A stretch of DNA of 64,000 nt. Origin: Malurus cyaneus samueli (Eukaryota; Chordata; Aves; Passeriformes; Maluridae). The position numbers and the translations under genes are program-made. Shown here piece by piece: positions 28,158-39,200 of this stretch (positions are counted from its first letter, which is position 1; each line of letters begins with the position of its first letter). The DNA is taken from positions 52,841,310-52,905,309 of the forward strand of contig CM019214.1 in the NCBI GenBank assembly GCA_009741485.1, written 5' to 3'. The notes under the pieces are model-generated. The model searched no databases and was not told the origin of the DNA. It was given only the letters and a program-made list of their open reading frames with translations.

Positions 28158-30032
28158 TAGGTTACTGATGTGCTTAGGACTGGCAATAAGGATGAGCACT
28201 TTTCTCAGAAAAATGCAACAGCTAAAGGAATCTAATCTCAGGAGCTAAGGTGTAATTTGGGGAGCTTTACAAGGAGCTGGATATGCTACAGTTGTTTCAA
28301 ATCATAAAATGTGTGATAAAACCACTTTTCAGAACCTTCAGAACCTTTTAGCAACTGTTCAAAATAAAGGAGTGCTCTGTGCTCACAATTAAAATTGGCT
28401 CAGAGAGAGAGAGAGACTAAAATGTCTAACCAGCACCTATTGTCTATGACAAAGGGATAACAAGAGGCCTCAAAAAAACCATGATGAAGGGCTTCTTACC
28501 TGTTTGATGTAAGAACAACAATTTCACCACCATTTCTTCCCCTGACAATGTGACCAGGGGGTACTCTATGAGGACAGGAAGGCCACCCTCGCCTCAGTGA
28601 CGTACAATTGGCTGTGCAAGTCCCACTGCATTGTTACAGTGCACTCTCCTCACACATGCAGTGTGTCTCTGGAAATCTTTTCATCCCCCTGTAGCCATTC
28701 TGACAAACCCCAATCCTGCTCTGTGACCATCAGAGTATCAGAAATCAATAGCAGAGACACCAAGAGTCTATGACCCAGCATACAGACACACAATTCAACA
28801 GGTGACTGAAGAGTAATGCACTGCATAAGGTATCAGTGCAGTTAAAGGAAAGAGGTTGTTACTGATGCAAGACGTCTTTGATAACTTAGATAAGTCTAAA
28901 TTAACTTAAGTTCTTATAAACTCCTGGTGTCACTTGCAAGGAGAGGCTTCTCTAAATTCTGTACAGAAGGAGCCATTTTAGTCTAAATTGTTCTAAAATT
29001 GTTCTAATATTTTAACAGTATGCTAATCTTTACAATGCTAAGACAAGTGCATATACCGGTTACTTACTGTTGAGATGACTTTAAAGTAGTTTCTGGAAAA
29101 CACTGGCTCATCTCTTGCATCCTCCCCATTTTTATGTTTCCTGTAAGGAGTGTTTACCATAAAGAGTAAGCTGTTGATGTCCCCAAGTTTTATGGTGCAG
29201 GTGATTATATTCTCTAAAGTTTTATTCCTCTAAAGGTACCTAGCATTTAAAAATCTTCTTCACTTATTGTATCTAAAACTTAGAAGTTGAAAGTAAAAAA
29301 GTTTGCCATTCACCATTCTCAAAAAGAAGACCTTATTATGATATATGGACCAATTTGTGTTTTTCACATCTATTCGTTCCAGAACTTCACAGGCACAGAT
29401 AGAATTCAAGATATTTGTTGCACCAAGTTAAGTTTTTACACATTTTGAAATTTAAATGTAATTTTAAAACACTTGGCATGCCAAAACACTTCTTATTAGA
29501 ACAAAAGCTGAAATGTTAAAATATAATTTCAGGTCCTGTGCATGATCTGATAGAGCAAGGGATTTTGGTGGCTCTGTTGTGCAGCCAATTTGTGCTATAT
29601 ATATTGTAAGAGAAGGAAAAATTTTCATCATCAGGTTCTGCTTGAAAGGTATTGTTTCCTTCCTTTGAAATACCTTGTCCATTGGCATTTTATCTGTGGC
29701 TCCTTGGCAGGTCTGCAGTGGGGTAATTTCAAACTCATGGTGACAGTGTTTATGTCATTGCATACAAGAAATCTGCTCAGGATCTACTTTCAGCTTGCAA
29801 ACTTTATCATTTGCATTATGTTTTATGAGTAATTATTTGACTTGAAATGACAGCTTCCACATCTGCTTCTGCTATGGACATTTGGCCTGTATGTTGGTAC
29901 ATGACAATTTTAATCTTATGAGATCGCTATTTTATTCTCGTGCTCTTTTATAAAAACTATAAACCACCCCCATGTTTAAATAAAATAGAGGAGTTTACAT
30001 TTAGTTAGAACTACCTTGTCTTTACATTGTTT
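28156..30032. other. Spacer, nothing recognised
   Basis: AT-rich spacer with a short AG repeat near 28404-28415. No gene, RNA gene or transposon was recognised. Confidence 0.5.
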
Positions 30033-30061
30033 ATCTTTCTTTCTTTCTTTCTCTCTTTCTC

Positions 30062-30108
<47 letters not shown>

Positions 30109-30156
30109 CTTTCTCTCTTTCTCTTTCTTTCTCTTTCTTCTTTCTTTCTTTCTTTC
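30033..30156. repeat. CTTT microsatellite
   Basis: About 124 bases of CTTT repeats with CTCT interruptions. The minus strand reads GAAA, which produces a spurious Lys/Arg/Glu-rich open frame. The length suggests a polymorphic locus. Homopurine-homopyrimidine mirror repeats like this can form triplex DNA. Confidence 0.95.
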
Positions 30157-31129
30157 ATGTTCTTTCTGCTCATGGGTCTCAAGCTAGCATAATTATTTAG
30201 ATTTATATTTTGGGATTTTGATATTAGAAAGTGTCTTTTGTTTCCTAGGGAAGGTCCAGCTGTGTTTGTACTAGAGCAGTTCTCTCCAGCATTCTCTGAG
30301 TTTAAACAGGATAAACATGAGTGTCTAGCAGCCTGGCATCCCCCCAAATCCACTGGATTCCAGTGTCCACATCCTGTAGACAAACCCCAGACTGATTGTG
30401 GACAGGCACATGGATTACCTGGGTGTGCTTGCTGACCTATTCACTCCCTAAAGCCATATCCCATAGGGGCAGTGTAGGAAATGCCCTCACTTGCAAGAGC
30501 TCGTGAGCTCTGTCAGTGACTGAAGCTGTCCTGAAAATACCATCTTGAAGCTGACCTTTCTATTCTTATCAAGTGAAAAACATGTTAGACATAAATTGTT
30601 CAAAACCTCAGTCTTCAAGTGCAAGATATAGCTTTAAATTGCATCTTATTTCCAAAGTTTGTATAATAAACAGAAAAAAACTGAGAGGAAAAAAGAAGAC
30701 GCGGTAAGTTGAGAGATCCTTTATATTCAGTAGAATGTAACTGGAGATAATGAAGACTGTCTGCTGAGAAATAAATACAGCAGATTGCTTGGAAAACCTT
30801 TGGATTGTATCAGGGAAAGTATTTCTGATTTAAGAAGAAAGTAAAGGGAGATTCTTTTGTACTTGTTGACAATTGTGAAGAATGTTTGAGAACTTGAGGC
30901 TGAAAGGTCAATCTAAGAGTGGCCATTAGAAAAAAGATTCATGATTGTTCAGGACAAGAAGGAAGAATAGCAGCTGAGGGATAGAATAGGTTTCCATAAA
31001 TTCACAGAATGGGTAAGCAAGATATCATGTGAAGAAAAATGCTGCTGAACGGTTAGTGCCTTACAAATAATACACTCAATGACAATATTCATCCACAGGT
31101 ATATGCTACCCCACTGTGATGAGAAAAAG
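30157..31129. other. Spacer, nothing certain
   Basis: No gene recognised. Adenine-rich sequence from about 30650 may be the more decayed 5' part of the CR1 copy that becomes recognisable at about 31130. Confidence 0.4.
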
Positions 31130-31968
31130 AGAAAATGCAGTAAGAGATCAGCTTGATTAAAACGTGAACTGTGCACGAACTTTAAGCACAAGAAAGAATA
31201 GAGCTGGAAACAGAAACTAGGTCAGGCTACTGAGGACGAGTGATAAATATAACCTGAACATGTAGGAACAAAATTTTAAAAAGTCAAAGCTCAAAACAAG
31301 ATACATCTGCCAAGACATATCAATCAATTTAGAAGTGCAGTTGTAACACAGGGAAGGTGAAGGAAAGGGTGAATTGGTCAGCTGTTCAGCAGAGAGGAAA
31401 AACTATTGCTGGATGATACTCAGGTTAAATTTTGTAATAACTTTTTACCACTATCCTTACAGGCATGATCAGTTGAAACATGAGAAGTAGTACAGTAAAG
31501 TAAAAGCATCAGCCTTGAATGGAAAAGGAACAATTTAAAGATTAGAGTTTATCGAGTCAGCAAGGGATTAGGAGTTTCCTAATGAATTTAAAGAACTTAA
31601 TGATAAAATATTGGGTACTAATGTTGCACTGAAGTGCATGTAATGGGCTTGAAACATGAAAAGTTCATGAAAGAAGAGTCAGTGCCTGTCTTCAAGTAAG
31701 GAGAAAGGAAGATCGGGGTATGAGTCAGCCAGTAACTTAATTTCTGCTCTCACAAAATGCTTGAACAACTAACTGAAACTGTTAGCACTGGAAGACAACA
31801 AGGATTTGAGAAGCAGCCAAGACAAAATAATCAAATCCACGGAATTTCCTCCTACAGCAGGACAACAGGATTTGAGAACTAGAAACATAAACATGACTTA
31901 TCTTGAGTTAAATAAGGTTTTCTGTATTGTCCTATGCAACAAATCAGAAAAAAAAAATCTATGATAGG
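31130..31968 (+). mobile_element. Decayed CR1-type LINE, 5' part, split by an LTR insertion
   Basis: The plus strand shows remnants of CR1 ORF2. The AGGAACAAAATTTTAAAAAG stretch at 31263-31282 matches the linker that normally reads RKAKAQLE-type residues. CCTGTCTTCAAGTAAGG at 31685-31701 corresponds to PVFKKG, followed by a decayed GNYRPVSLTS region. TATCTTGAGTTAAATAAGG at 31899-31917 corresponds to the YLDFSKAFD motif that carries a catalytic Asp in LINE reverse transcriptases. The frame is destroyed throughout. The LINE continues beyond the solo LTR at 31969-33289. Confidence 0.6.
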
Positions 31969-33289
31969 TGTCATGGTTTTACTTGGTCCAATTTTTGGTG
32001 GTGGGGGGGTGGGACCAAGAAACCACAAAGATGGCACCTGTGAGGAAGTTCTAGAAACTTTCTCCTTCTTCTCCAGCAAAAGGAGCCCTACCCCCTTGTG
32101 TTTTAGAGCCAATCCATCATGGCTCTGAGGTTGATGGACAGGCTGCCCACTAGGCCTGGGCCAATTGCACAGGTTGGTTACCTCTGTGATGACGTAGTGT
32201 CTTGTACTTAAAAAAGAATTCAAACCAAGATAGGGGCGGCCGCCATGTAGCTTTAGGTTGATAGCATGTAGTTTTAGTATCATGCACCGGGGAAAAACAG
32301 CAGGAGGGTGAGGAGATGTAAGAAGAAAAAATCTTTGGAGACCAAAATCACAGTAAGGAGAGATGGATGGTTGCTGTGCTGTTGCTGTGGTTCTTGAGCA
32401 TGGAGAAAATAAGTTGTTTTCGAAAGGACTATTTTCATCGATAAGAAGACTTGTATAGAAAACAGAGCGACCTTGCTCTCTAAAAAACCCTGGCCTTTGA
32501 GTACTGGACTGAACTTATCAGGAGCCAAAAAGGGGGAAGAGGCTTGCCCCCCCCCAACGACGTTTGAAGCAAGTTGATGCTGAAAAGAAATTGTGCTCTG
32601 CGCGGAGGAGGAGATGCCCCCGCCCTACGTCTGAAGTAAGTGGATGCTTAGAAGAAGCTGTGCTCTGCCAGGAGGTTTGTGATAGTGGTCTTACACTGCT
32701 GAAACAATGCAGTTTGGCCTTGAAAGATATTCTTTCTTTTCTCCTACGAGGTAAAGAAAATACTCGCTCGCCACCAGCAGTTCTACTCTGTCTCTTGGGA
32801 AGAGAACTTCCACAGCTTGGAGCTGTAAGAACGTTTCTCCTGTGATGATGGACAACAACCGTAATGAGTAGTTTGATCTGTGTTAGACTTTCATTCCTGT
32901 CCCCTGTGTGTGCGGGAAAACATCGGCGGTGAGAGGGAGGACCTGGGAAAGAGACGGGTCCCGGAAAGGATAACAGGTGTCTTAAAATGTCCGTTTTATT
33001 TTTCTTCTCCTTGTAAACTTGTCCCTATCTTTGTTCCCCTCCCCAGTGCCGCAGTATTCTTAGTAGTTTGTAGTAATAAATCTATTTTGCAACTTAAGTT
33101 ATTCAGCCTGCCTGACCATTCTCTGGAGCACATACGTATCTTTCTCTCAATTATGTTATGTTATCTGAAAGCCATAAATTTTCGTGTTAATTGGGCTTTT
33201 GCTCTCCCTTCTACCTCTTCAGTGGGGGGAGGGGAGAGAATATTGTGGGTGCAGTGCTTTTGGCCTTCAGCACAGTCCAAACCACGATA
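31969..33289 (+). mobile_element. Solo LTR of an endogenous retrovirus, 1.32 kb, with 6-bp target duplication
   Basis: The element starts TGTCATGGTTTT and ends AAACCACGATA, imperfect terminal inverted repeats of the TGTCATGG type. It is flanked on both sides by GATAGG (31963-31968 and 33290-33295). A 6-bp duplication is typical of class II (beta-like, ERVK) integrations. The LTR is richer in CpG than its surroundings. It has an AATAAA at about 33074, followed by T-rich sequence, and an internal duplication at 32544-32675. There is no primer binding site, polypurine tract or gag-pol-env sequence beside it, so it is a solo LTR left by recombination. Class and orientation rest on the duplication size, the AATAAA and the termini. 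I cannot name the family. Confidence 0.85.
32544..32675 (+). repeat. Internal tandem duplication within the LTR
   Basis: Two imperfect copies of about 66 bases each (32544-32609 and 32613-32675). Both begin with a C-rich block, then ACG, TGAAG, AAGT.GATGCT, and end GTGCTCTGC. Such internal repeats are common in the U3 or R part of retroviral LTRs and may hold duplicated factor sites. Confidence 0.75.
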
Positions 33290-33295
33290 GATAGG

Positions 33296-34238
33296 GGATT
33301 TGGCTAGATGGCCTTCACAGGTCCCTTCCAGCCAAACCCATGCTGGGCTACAATTCTATAAAGCACTGACATAGTGTGGGTACAGAGGTTTGAGGAGGCT
33401 TAACAAGACATGAAATGAAGGTAAGTGATTTGCAACAAAGACAGAAGCACATGTGGTACACCAAAGATAATCCTTTGGTCTTTGTTCAGGGCTTTTCTAA
33501 TGGTCTGAAGAATATCCCCATGCAGTTTTCAGGTGACATGGAGTTGGGTGGCATGAGAAGACCATAGAATTCAAACTGACCTCAAACAGTGACTAAGCAA
33601 CTTGAAAATAGTTAGATGAAATTGAATAGGAACAAGTGTAATGTATTGTTCTTGGGCAGGAGTAATCAACTAGACACATATTGGAAACAAATATCTAGTT
33701 CAATATCTAGTTCAATATCTAGTTCAATATCTAGTTCAAGTTCAGGAAAGGATCTGGGGGATGCAGTGGACCACAATGTGAGCATAAGACACAAATGGAA
33801 AAGGCAAAAGTAATTGTTATACATTCAGGGATTATGATAGTACGTAAGTCATAAAACACTGCTTTCCCTCTGCTTGTTAATGTCAAGGTAACAGAACAGT
33901 AACTCAGTTTGGGGCATTGCATTTAAATACAGGCAACTGACAAGTGCAAAGAAAATGATGAAGAATTATCACAAAAATGCAAAATATGACCTCCACTGTA
34001 AGATAAAAGAAAATTATTTAGTCATTAAGAGATGAGGGGTATGAAGACAGTAGTCAGATATGTGAGAGTGTTGCAAAGAAGGTGATAATTTGTCCCTTTT
34101 TTCCATGGTCAATAGGACAAACAATAGTGAAATTATAGGAGGGAAAACTGCAATTAAAAACTGTGAAAACTTGCTTATGAATAAGGATGCATGACCTAAT
34201 GACTACCTGTAATTCCTTCTAGCTCTAAGATTTTGAAA
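33296..34238 (+). mobile_element. Decayed CR1-type LINE, 3' part
   Basis: Just after the LTR, 33296-33362 looks like a CR1 3' tail (GGCTAGATGGCCTTCACAGG, then TCCCTTCCAGCC). Beyond it, 33525-33545 matches the FADDTKLGG region (reading FSGDMELGG). A reading at 33616-33813 begins MKLNRNKCNVLFLGR and continues to GKDLGDAVDHN, which corresponds to the CR1 segment KCKVLHLGR through KDLGVLVD. The end at about 34190-34238 again resembles a CR1 3' tail. Two tail-like segments mean that either two copies abut or the copy has been rearranged. No intact frame remains. Confidence 0.65.
33689..33739 (+). repeat. 12-bp minisatellite, about 4 copies
   Basis: Unit AATATCTAGTTC repeated about four times, then a degenerate half unit. 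The period is a multiple of three, so it keeps a reading frame open and gives runs of Ser with Ile. It lies inside the decayed CR1 and must have expanded after insertion, because the normal LINE has a short unique segment here. Confidence 0.95.
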
Positions 34239-34984
34239 GTTAGAAGTCAGTTCATGTAGGTTTGATGCTTACCTTACAAGATCCCAGCTGTCAGTCTGTC
34301 TTTAGAGGTTCCAATGTGAAAATACTCAAAATGAAAAGGGGATATGAGTAAGCCCCAAACATTACTGGAGAGTTAACAAAACTTAAAGCAAGATGACATG
34401 ACTATTTTGTCTAAAATAAATCCTGTGTAAAAGAAATATGAGTTATTTTGACCCATGTGTGTGTGACAATGTGTATGAAAACACAGGGTAATTAGTTATT
34501 TATCTTATTTAAGAAAATATTTGATTTATGGTTATAACTGGAAAGGCAACAAACCTGTATTAAATAACTCTTTACTGAAAAAAAAATTGATATGTGCTTC
34601 CTGAAATGAAGTGTGCTCCATACTTACAGTATAACATTGTGATCAATTGATAAAATTTGAATAAAGGTTTAAAATTGACTCCATAAACACATTAGGTTTT
34701 ATTCTATTAAAAGAAATTGTAGTCTACAGCAACTCAGACTTTTCTAAAGGCAAAGACTTTGTTCTGCAAACCTAATTCTAATTTATAAATAATTTTCAGT
34801 TGAGATGACTTAGAAGTATTCAAATAAGAAAGCCTCTAAGGAGAAGAAAAATATCCCAGAGTTCATGAAACTTATTAAGAGTTTTCTAGGGGGCCCTTGG
34901 GTTGTGAATACCTCTATTATAATGTCAGAAGTGCTCATGAGAGAAGAAAAGAAATGAAATTCCCATATAGGTGAGAATGATCCT

Positions 34985-35022
34985 CTAGATAAGTGCTTTC
35001 AGCCCTAGATAAGTGCTTTCAT
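34985..35022 (+). repeat. Short tandem duplication, 19-bp unit
   Basis: CTAGATAAGTGCTTTCA occurs twice in succession, separated by GCC. Two copies only. Confidence 0.85.
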
Positions 35023-35753
35023 CACTACTTTTTTATATAACAGTGAATTGTATGCATTAAGGAAGGGAAAAAAAGCAAAGAAATAGAGAGTTCAGTTTTT
35101 ATCTCAAATGTCATAATTTGTGTAGAACCTCTTAAAATGCTCTGTTGCTAACATAAATTCTTTATGTGGCTGTGATTAGAAAGCTGAGGTTTATGCCTTC
35201 ACATTTGTCTAAATTTTGAATATAATGAGCTTCTCAGGTTGTACTTGACTTGAGATAGGACTACAGGCACTGTGAAGTTGATGCACCCTCATGACTGTAG
35301 TAATTTCTATAGTATTTTGAAGTCGGGGCATGTTCCAACCCTTCCAAACCACTCAGATGAGGAAGAATTTTGACTATTAGAGAAGGCAGATTAATTTTCC
35401 ATTCACTAACTGTAGCTCAGTGATGCCTGAAATGCAGGCAAGCAAATTGTACAAAATCGAATTAAAAGCAAAGATGCCTTAGAAATTCAGCTGGTTAGAG
35501 CTGTTTGTGTTTCAGTAAAACCTGGCTTTTGATAAAACTTTCTATTTCAAACTTTAGAACAATGAGTGGAACTTTGGTTAATGTGTATTAAAATAATAAT
35601 TCATTAGTTTGGCTTATGAAATTCCTGGTGTATTTAAAACTTCATATTGAAGGATTAAAGAATCAATCAAGGACAAGAGTAACAAATAATGCAGACTTTG
35701 GACCTTGTACTGATTTTTGTTGGGGTAAACTTAATTTTCTTCAAAGTAGCTGG

Positions 35754-36230
35754 TGTGGTTTCACATTTTGGCTTTGTGATGGAAACAGTGTGGATAACAC
35801 AGATACTTCAGTTACTGCTGAGCAGCGCTTACATGGGGTTAAAGCGTTTTGTGCCTCTCACCTCACCCCATCAGTGAGGGGACACAGCTGGGACAGCTGA
35901 CCCCAAGTCACCAAGGGATATCCCACACCCTATGGTGTCATGGACAGCACATAAAACTGGGGGAAGAAGGAGGAAGGTAGGGATGATGGGAATTATGCTG
36001 TTTGTCATCCCAAGTAGCCATTACATATGAAGGAGCCCTGCTTTGCTGGAGATGACCAGGCACCTGCCTGCTGATGGGAAGTGGTGAATAAACTCCTTGT
36101 TTTGCTTTGCTTGTGCACAGCTTTTGCTTTATCTGCTTATATCTCAACACTTGAGTTTGCTGACTTTAACTCTTCCAATTGTCTCCCCCATCCTGCTGGT
36201 GTGGGAGTCGGCAAGTGGCTGTGTGGGACT
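35754..36230 (+). mobile_element. Old solo LTR (avian ERV-type), 3' end truncated
   Basis: The sequence from TGTGGTTTCACATTTTGGCT follows the order of blocks I recall from a common avian ERV LTR: GGACACAGCTGGGACAGCTG, then GGGATATCCCACACC, then a TATA-like CACATAAAAC at 35949-35958. These are followed by GCACCTGCCTGCTGATGGGA, a poly(A)-signal-like GAATAAA at 36085, CTTGTTTTGCTTTGCTTG and CTCCCCCATCC. The end fades at about 36230 without a clear inverted terminus or target duplication. No internal viral sequence is beside it. It is more diverged than the LTR at 31969 and so probably older. Confidence 0.7.
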
Positions 36231-39200
36231 ACCATAGACTTCTAGTCCTCTTCTCACACTCTCTTTAAAATATTATATTCTCGTTGATTGCAATGGAGTT
36301 ATTCTTTATGTGCACTGGAGTTAAAAAAGACACAACAGTGGCAGACACATATATGAATGCAGAAATTAAAAATAGGGAAATGGAGACTTCACCTGTCTAG
36401 TGCAGGGCTACCTCCATCCTGACAAATGTAATTGTTCCAGACAGTGATTCTGAGTCTGCAGGACAAGTGGGATGCAGATCGGGCTATGCTGCGCTTCAGT
36501 AACCCAGCCACAGCCCTGCTGTAAAATGCTCGAGCCCTGAGGCCTACTGGATACTCTTGCAGAAATCATTATTATTTTGTGTGTGGTTTTTCTGGTTGAA
36601 AGGACCTGTGATGGTCTTAGGAGAGTATTGCAGCTTGTGAGGTTGCAATGATTAAAAACAATAGCATTTGTCTAGAAGAGGAAAAGAGGGATGTATCTCA
36701 TCTTGCTGTCTCTGTTGGCACTCAGAGCAGATGTGGTGATGGCTGATGTGGTGTCTCTGCCTAGCCCCTCCCAAACCCACTCTGCTTCTCTAAAATTAGA
36801 GATTCCCACAACTCTCAAACAGGTAGCTGTATCTGGAGGAGCATGCGGTGCTTTTGCACCCACATCCTTTTGTAGGGACACAAAAGGGAAAAGCAGGAAC
36901 AGTCCTAAAGCTCTATGGGACCATCTGTGTGTTTTGGGATTTTCCATTAAGAGACATCAAGGAAGTCAGCCCTTTTTTCTGACTTGAGGAGTCACTTGAA
37001 AAACCGTCCTCATGGAAGGAGTTCTGCTGAGCTTAGGGCCAAAAGCTGCAGTTTGCTTTGCATTCAGTGAACTGAAGTGGCTCTGGGGCATGTTGTCTGT
37101 TTTTCTCCCAGTTCTTTTCTCTGGATCTTCCAGTTCTGTCCAACTTGACAGTGAATTGTCCAGTTCCCTTGAGAAGGAAATCCTTAAGATTCTTTTGTGA
37201 CTTCCAACTTAGGTGCCAATATCAGCCGCGGAGACCAGGATGATACTTTTCTCTAGGACAGCTGTAATATCCTATTTTCTGTCCACATCGTCTCTGTGCT
37301 TTGTATGCAAATCTTGTAGGGACCTTGGCTTTACAAGTACAGAAAAGAAGCCCTGGGTAAAGTTAGGGAAAGAAAGATTCTAATCCTGCACTGAATGACC
37401 AGGAATACCCACAGCTGGGGCATTCAACAGGATACCCTAAAGATAGGAGAACTTCAGGCAGGAGAGTTTGGGTAAGAGAATTTTCAAGAAAGGCTTTTTA
37501 CTTAGAAATTCACCATAATGACAGGAAGTGTCCTCCAAGTTACATTTTGGGTTTTGGAAATATTTTTATTTAAATAAACACTGTCCCTCATAGCTTTTCA
37601 ATCTTCGGGCTTCATTTATCTTGAAGTTTAGTTTCCTCCATATGTTAACCATCAGCTAAAGCACCAGAGCTGATGAGCAGTTTGGAAATGTTTTGTCATG
37701 CAGTATATGAGGTTTTTTGCTTTGCTGCTAAATGTTTTTCATTTAATTTGCACTCCTTCTGAGAAGAGCTGAGCATTCACTATTAGTACTGTTATCCCAT
37801 GCTTACATAATAGCTGTTCATTTGTTCGATGAGTGAATTTTTCCATTAAGGATTTTCAAGGCCCACATCCCAGTAGTCTGGAGCTGAAATAGCAATTTGA
37901 TGCAACCTTGGATTGCATGTAATTAGTGCAGAATGGTTGTGATGCCACCATCTTCTGTAGGATGAAAGCTCTGTCTTAGAAGGTGCAGAGCACTTCCATT
38001 TGACCTAAACAAAATTGACTCAATTTAGCAAATCAGTCTCACTAAAGAGCAGCTTGGGACTTAATAACATGCACAGAGTATGATAAAATGTTTGTTAAGT
38101 GCAAGGGTAAATAAGGATCTTATTACAGAAAGCCATTAGATAAATTTGCAAATGGATTTGTTTGTTTATCTAAGTTTATAAAAATTGGGATGCAGTTCTC
38201 TAGTTGAATGATCTATCACTATACTTCATAATTATATTCATTTGACTTTCAGATTGCATTTTGGATTTTATTGTTTTAAGAATTTTATCAATGAAATCTA
38301 GGAAAGCAAAGGAAGAAAATATTCAAATTTGAGTGTATTAAACATAAATCAGGGTAGGGTTAGCACTCAATGAATTCTTCTGGACTGTTGCAAAGCCAGC
38401 AGACAACATTTATAGTCTGCCAATTTATATCAAATTACTTTGGAAAGGCATGGGAGTAAGAGAAGAGTAGAAAAATTGTGATTCAGGGCTATCATGGTTC
38501 AAGCACATATGTAGCCATTTTAGGGACTATTTTCTGGCATTACATTTGTAGTTGAGAACCAAAGAAACTTTGTGCTCTACTAAAAATGCTATTTTATTAA
38601 ATGTACGACTCTTTGAAAAACAGCAATTGAGAACACTTTCCTGAAGCCTTCATTTCCCCCTCCAGCCTTGAAGTAGGTTCATTTACTTCGGTCAACATTG
38701 CTTGCACAACAGCTGTGCAAATTCTCACAGCCTTTCCCTTCTCTGTTGATTTTAGTAACATATTTTTTTAATTTTCATCTTTGTTTTAATAGTAATTCCT
38801 TTCTGTCCCTTCAGGTTTTTCTATGTTATGTCCATAAATCACTCAAAACTTTTTAATTCCCCTTTGAATGTTTGATTCTTACTTACATTTAGTGCTTCTT
38901 CTTTTGACACCTCTGGTCTGCCTTTTCTGTTATTAACATGATGTGTTAGAAAATGTCTTCTCCTTTTAATGTGTTTTATCTGAATATTGTTCATAAAAAG
39001 TGATAGACTACTGGTGGTTTGTTTATTCCCTAGAACTGATGCAGACAGAAGCAGTCGCTCCTTCACTGAACTCTGCCCTGATCCAGAGTTCTCTCCCTCG
39101 CAGCAGCAGCAGGAGGGCTTCTCCTGTGTCCTGCAAAGGTTGGTATAAACAACATACATTGATTGGATAACCCTTCACTGACCCACTGAAGGGCTGGAGG

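Noticed and set aside
29976..30383. Lys/Arg/Glu-rich minus-strand protein
   Set aside because: It is produced by the GAAA reading of the CTTT microsatellite.
32564..33290. Open frames of 93 and 136 codons inside the LTR
   Set aside because: Chance frames in a retroviral LTR. No viral protein motif is present.
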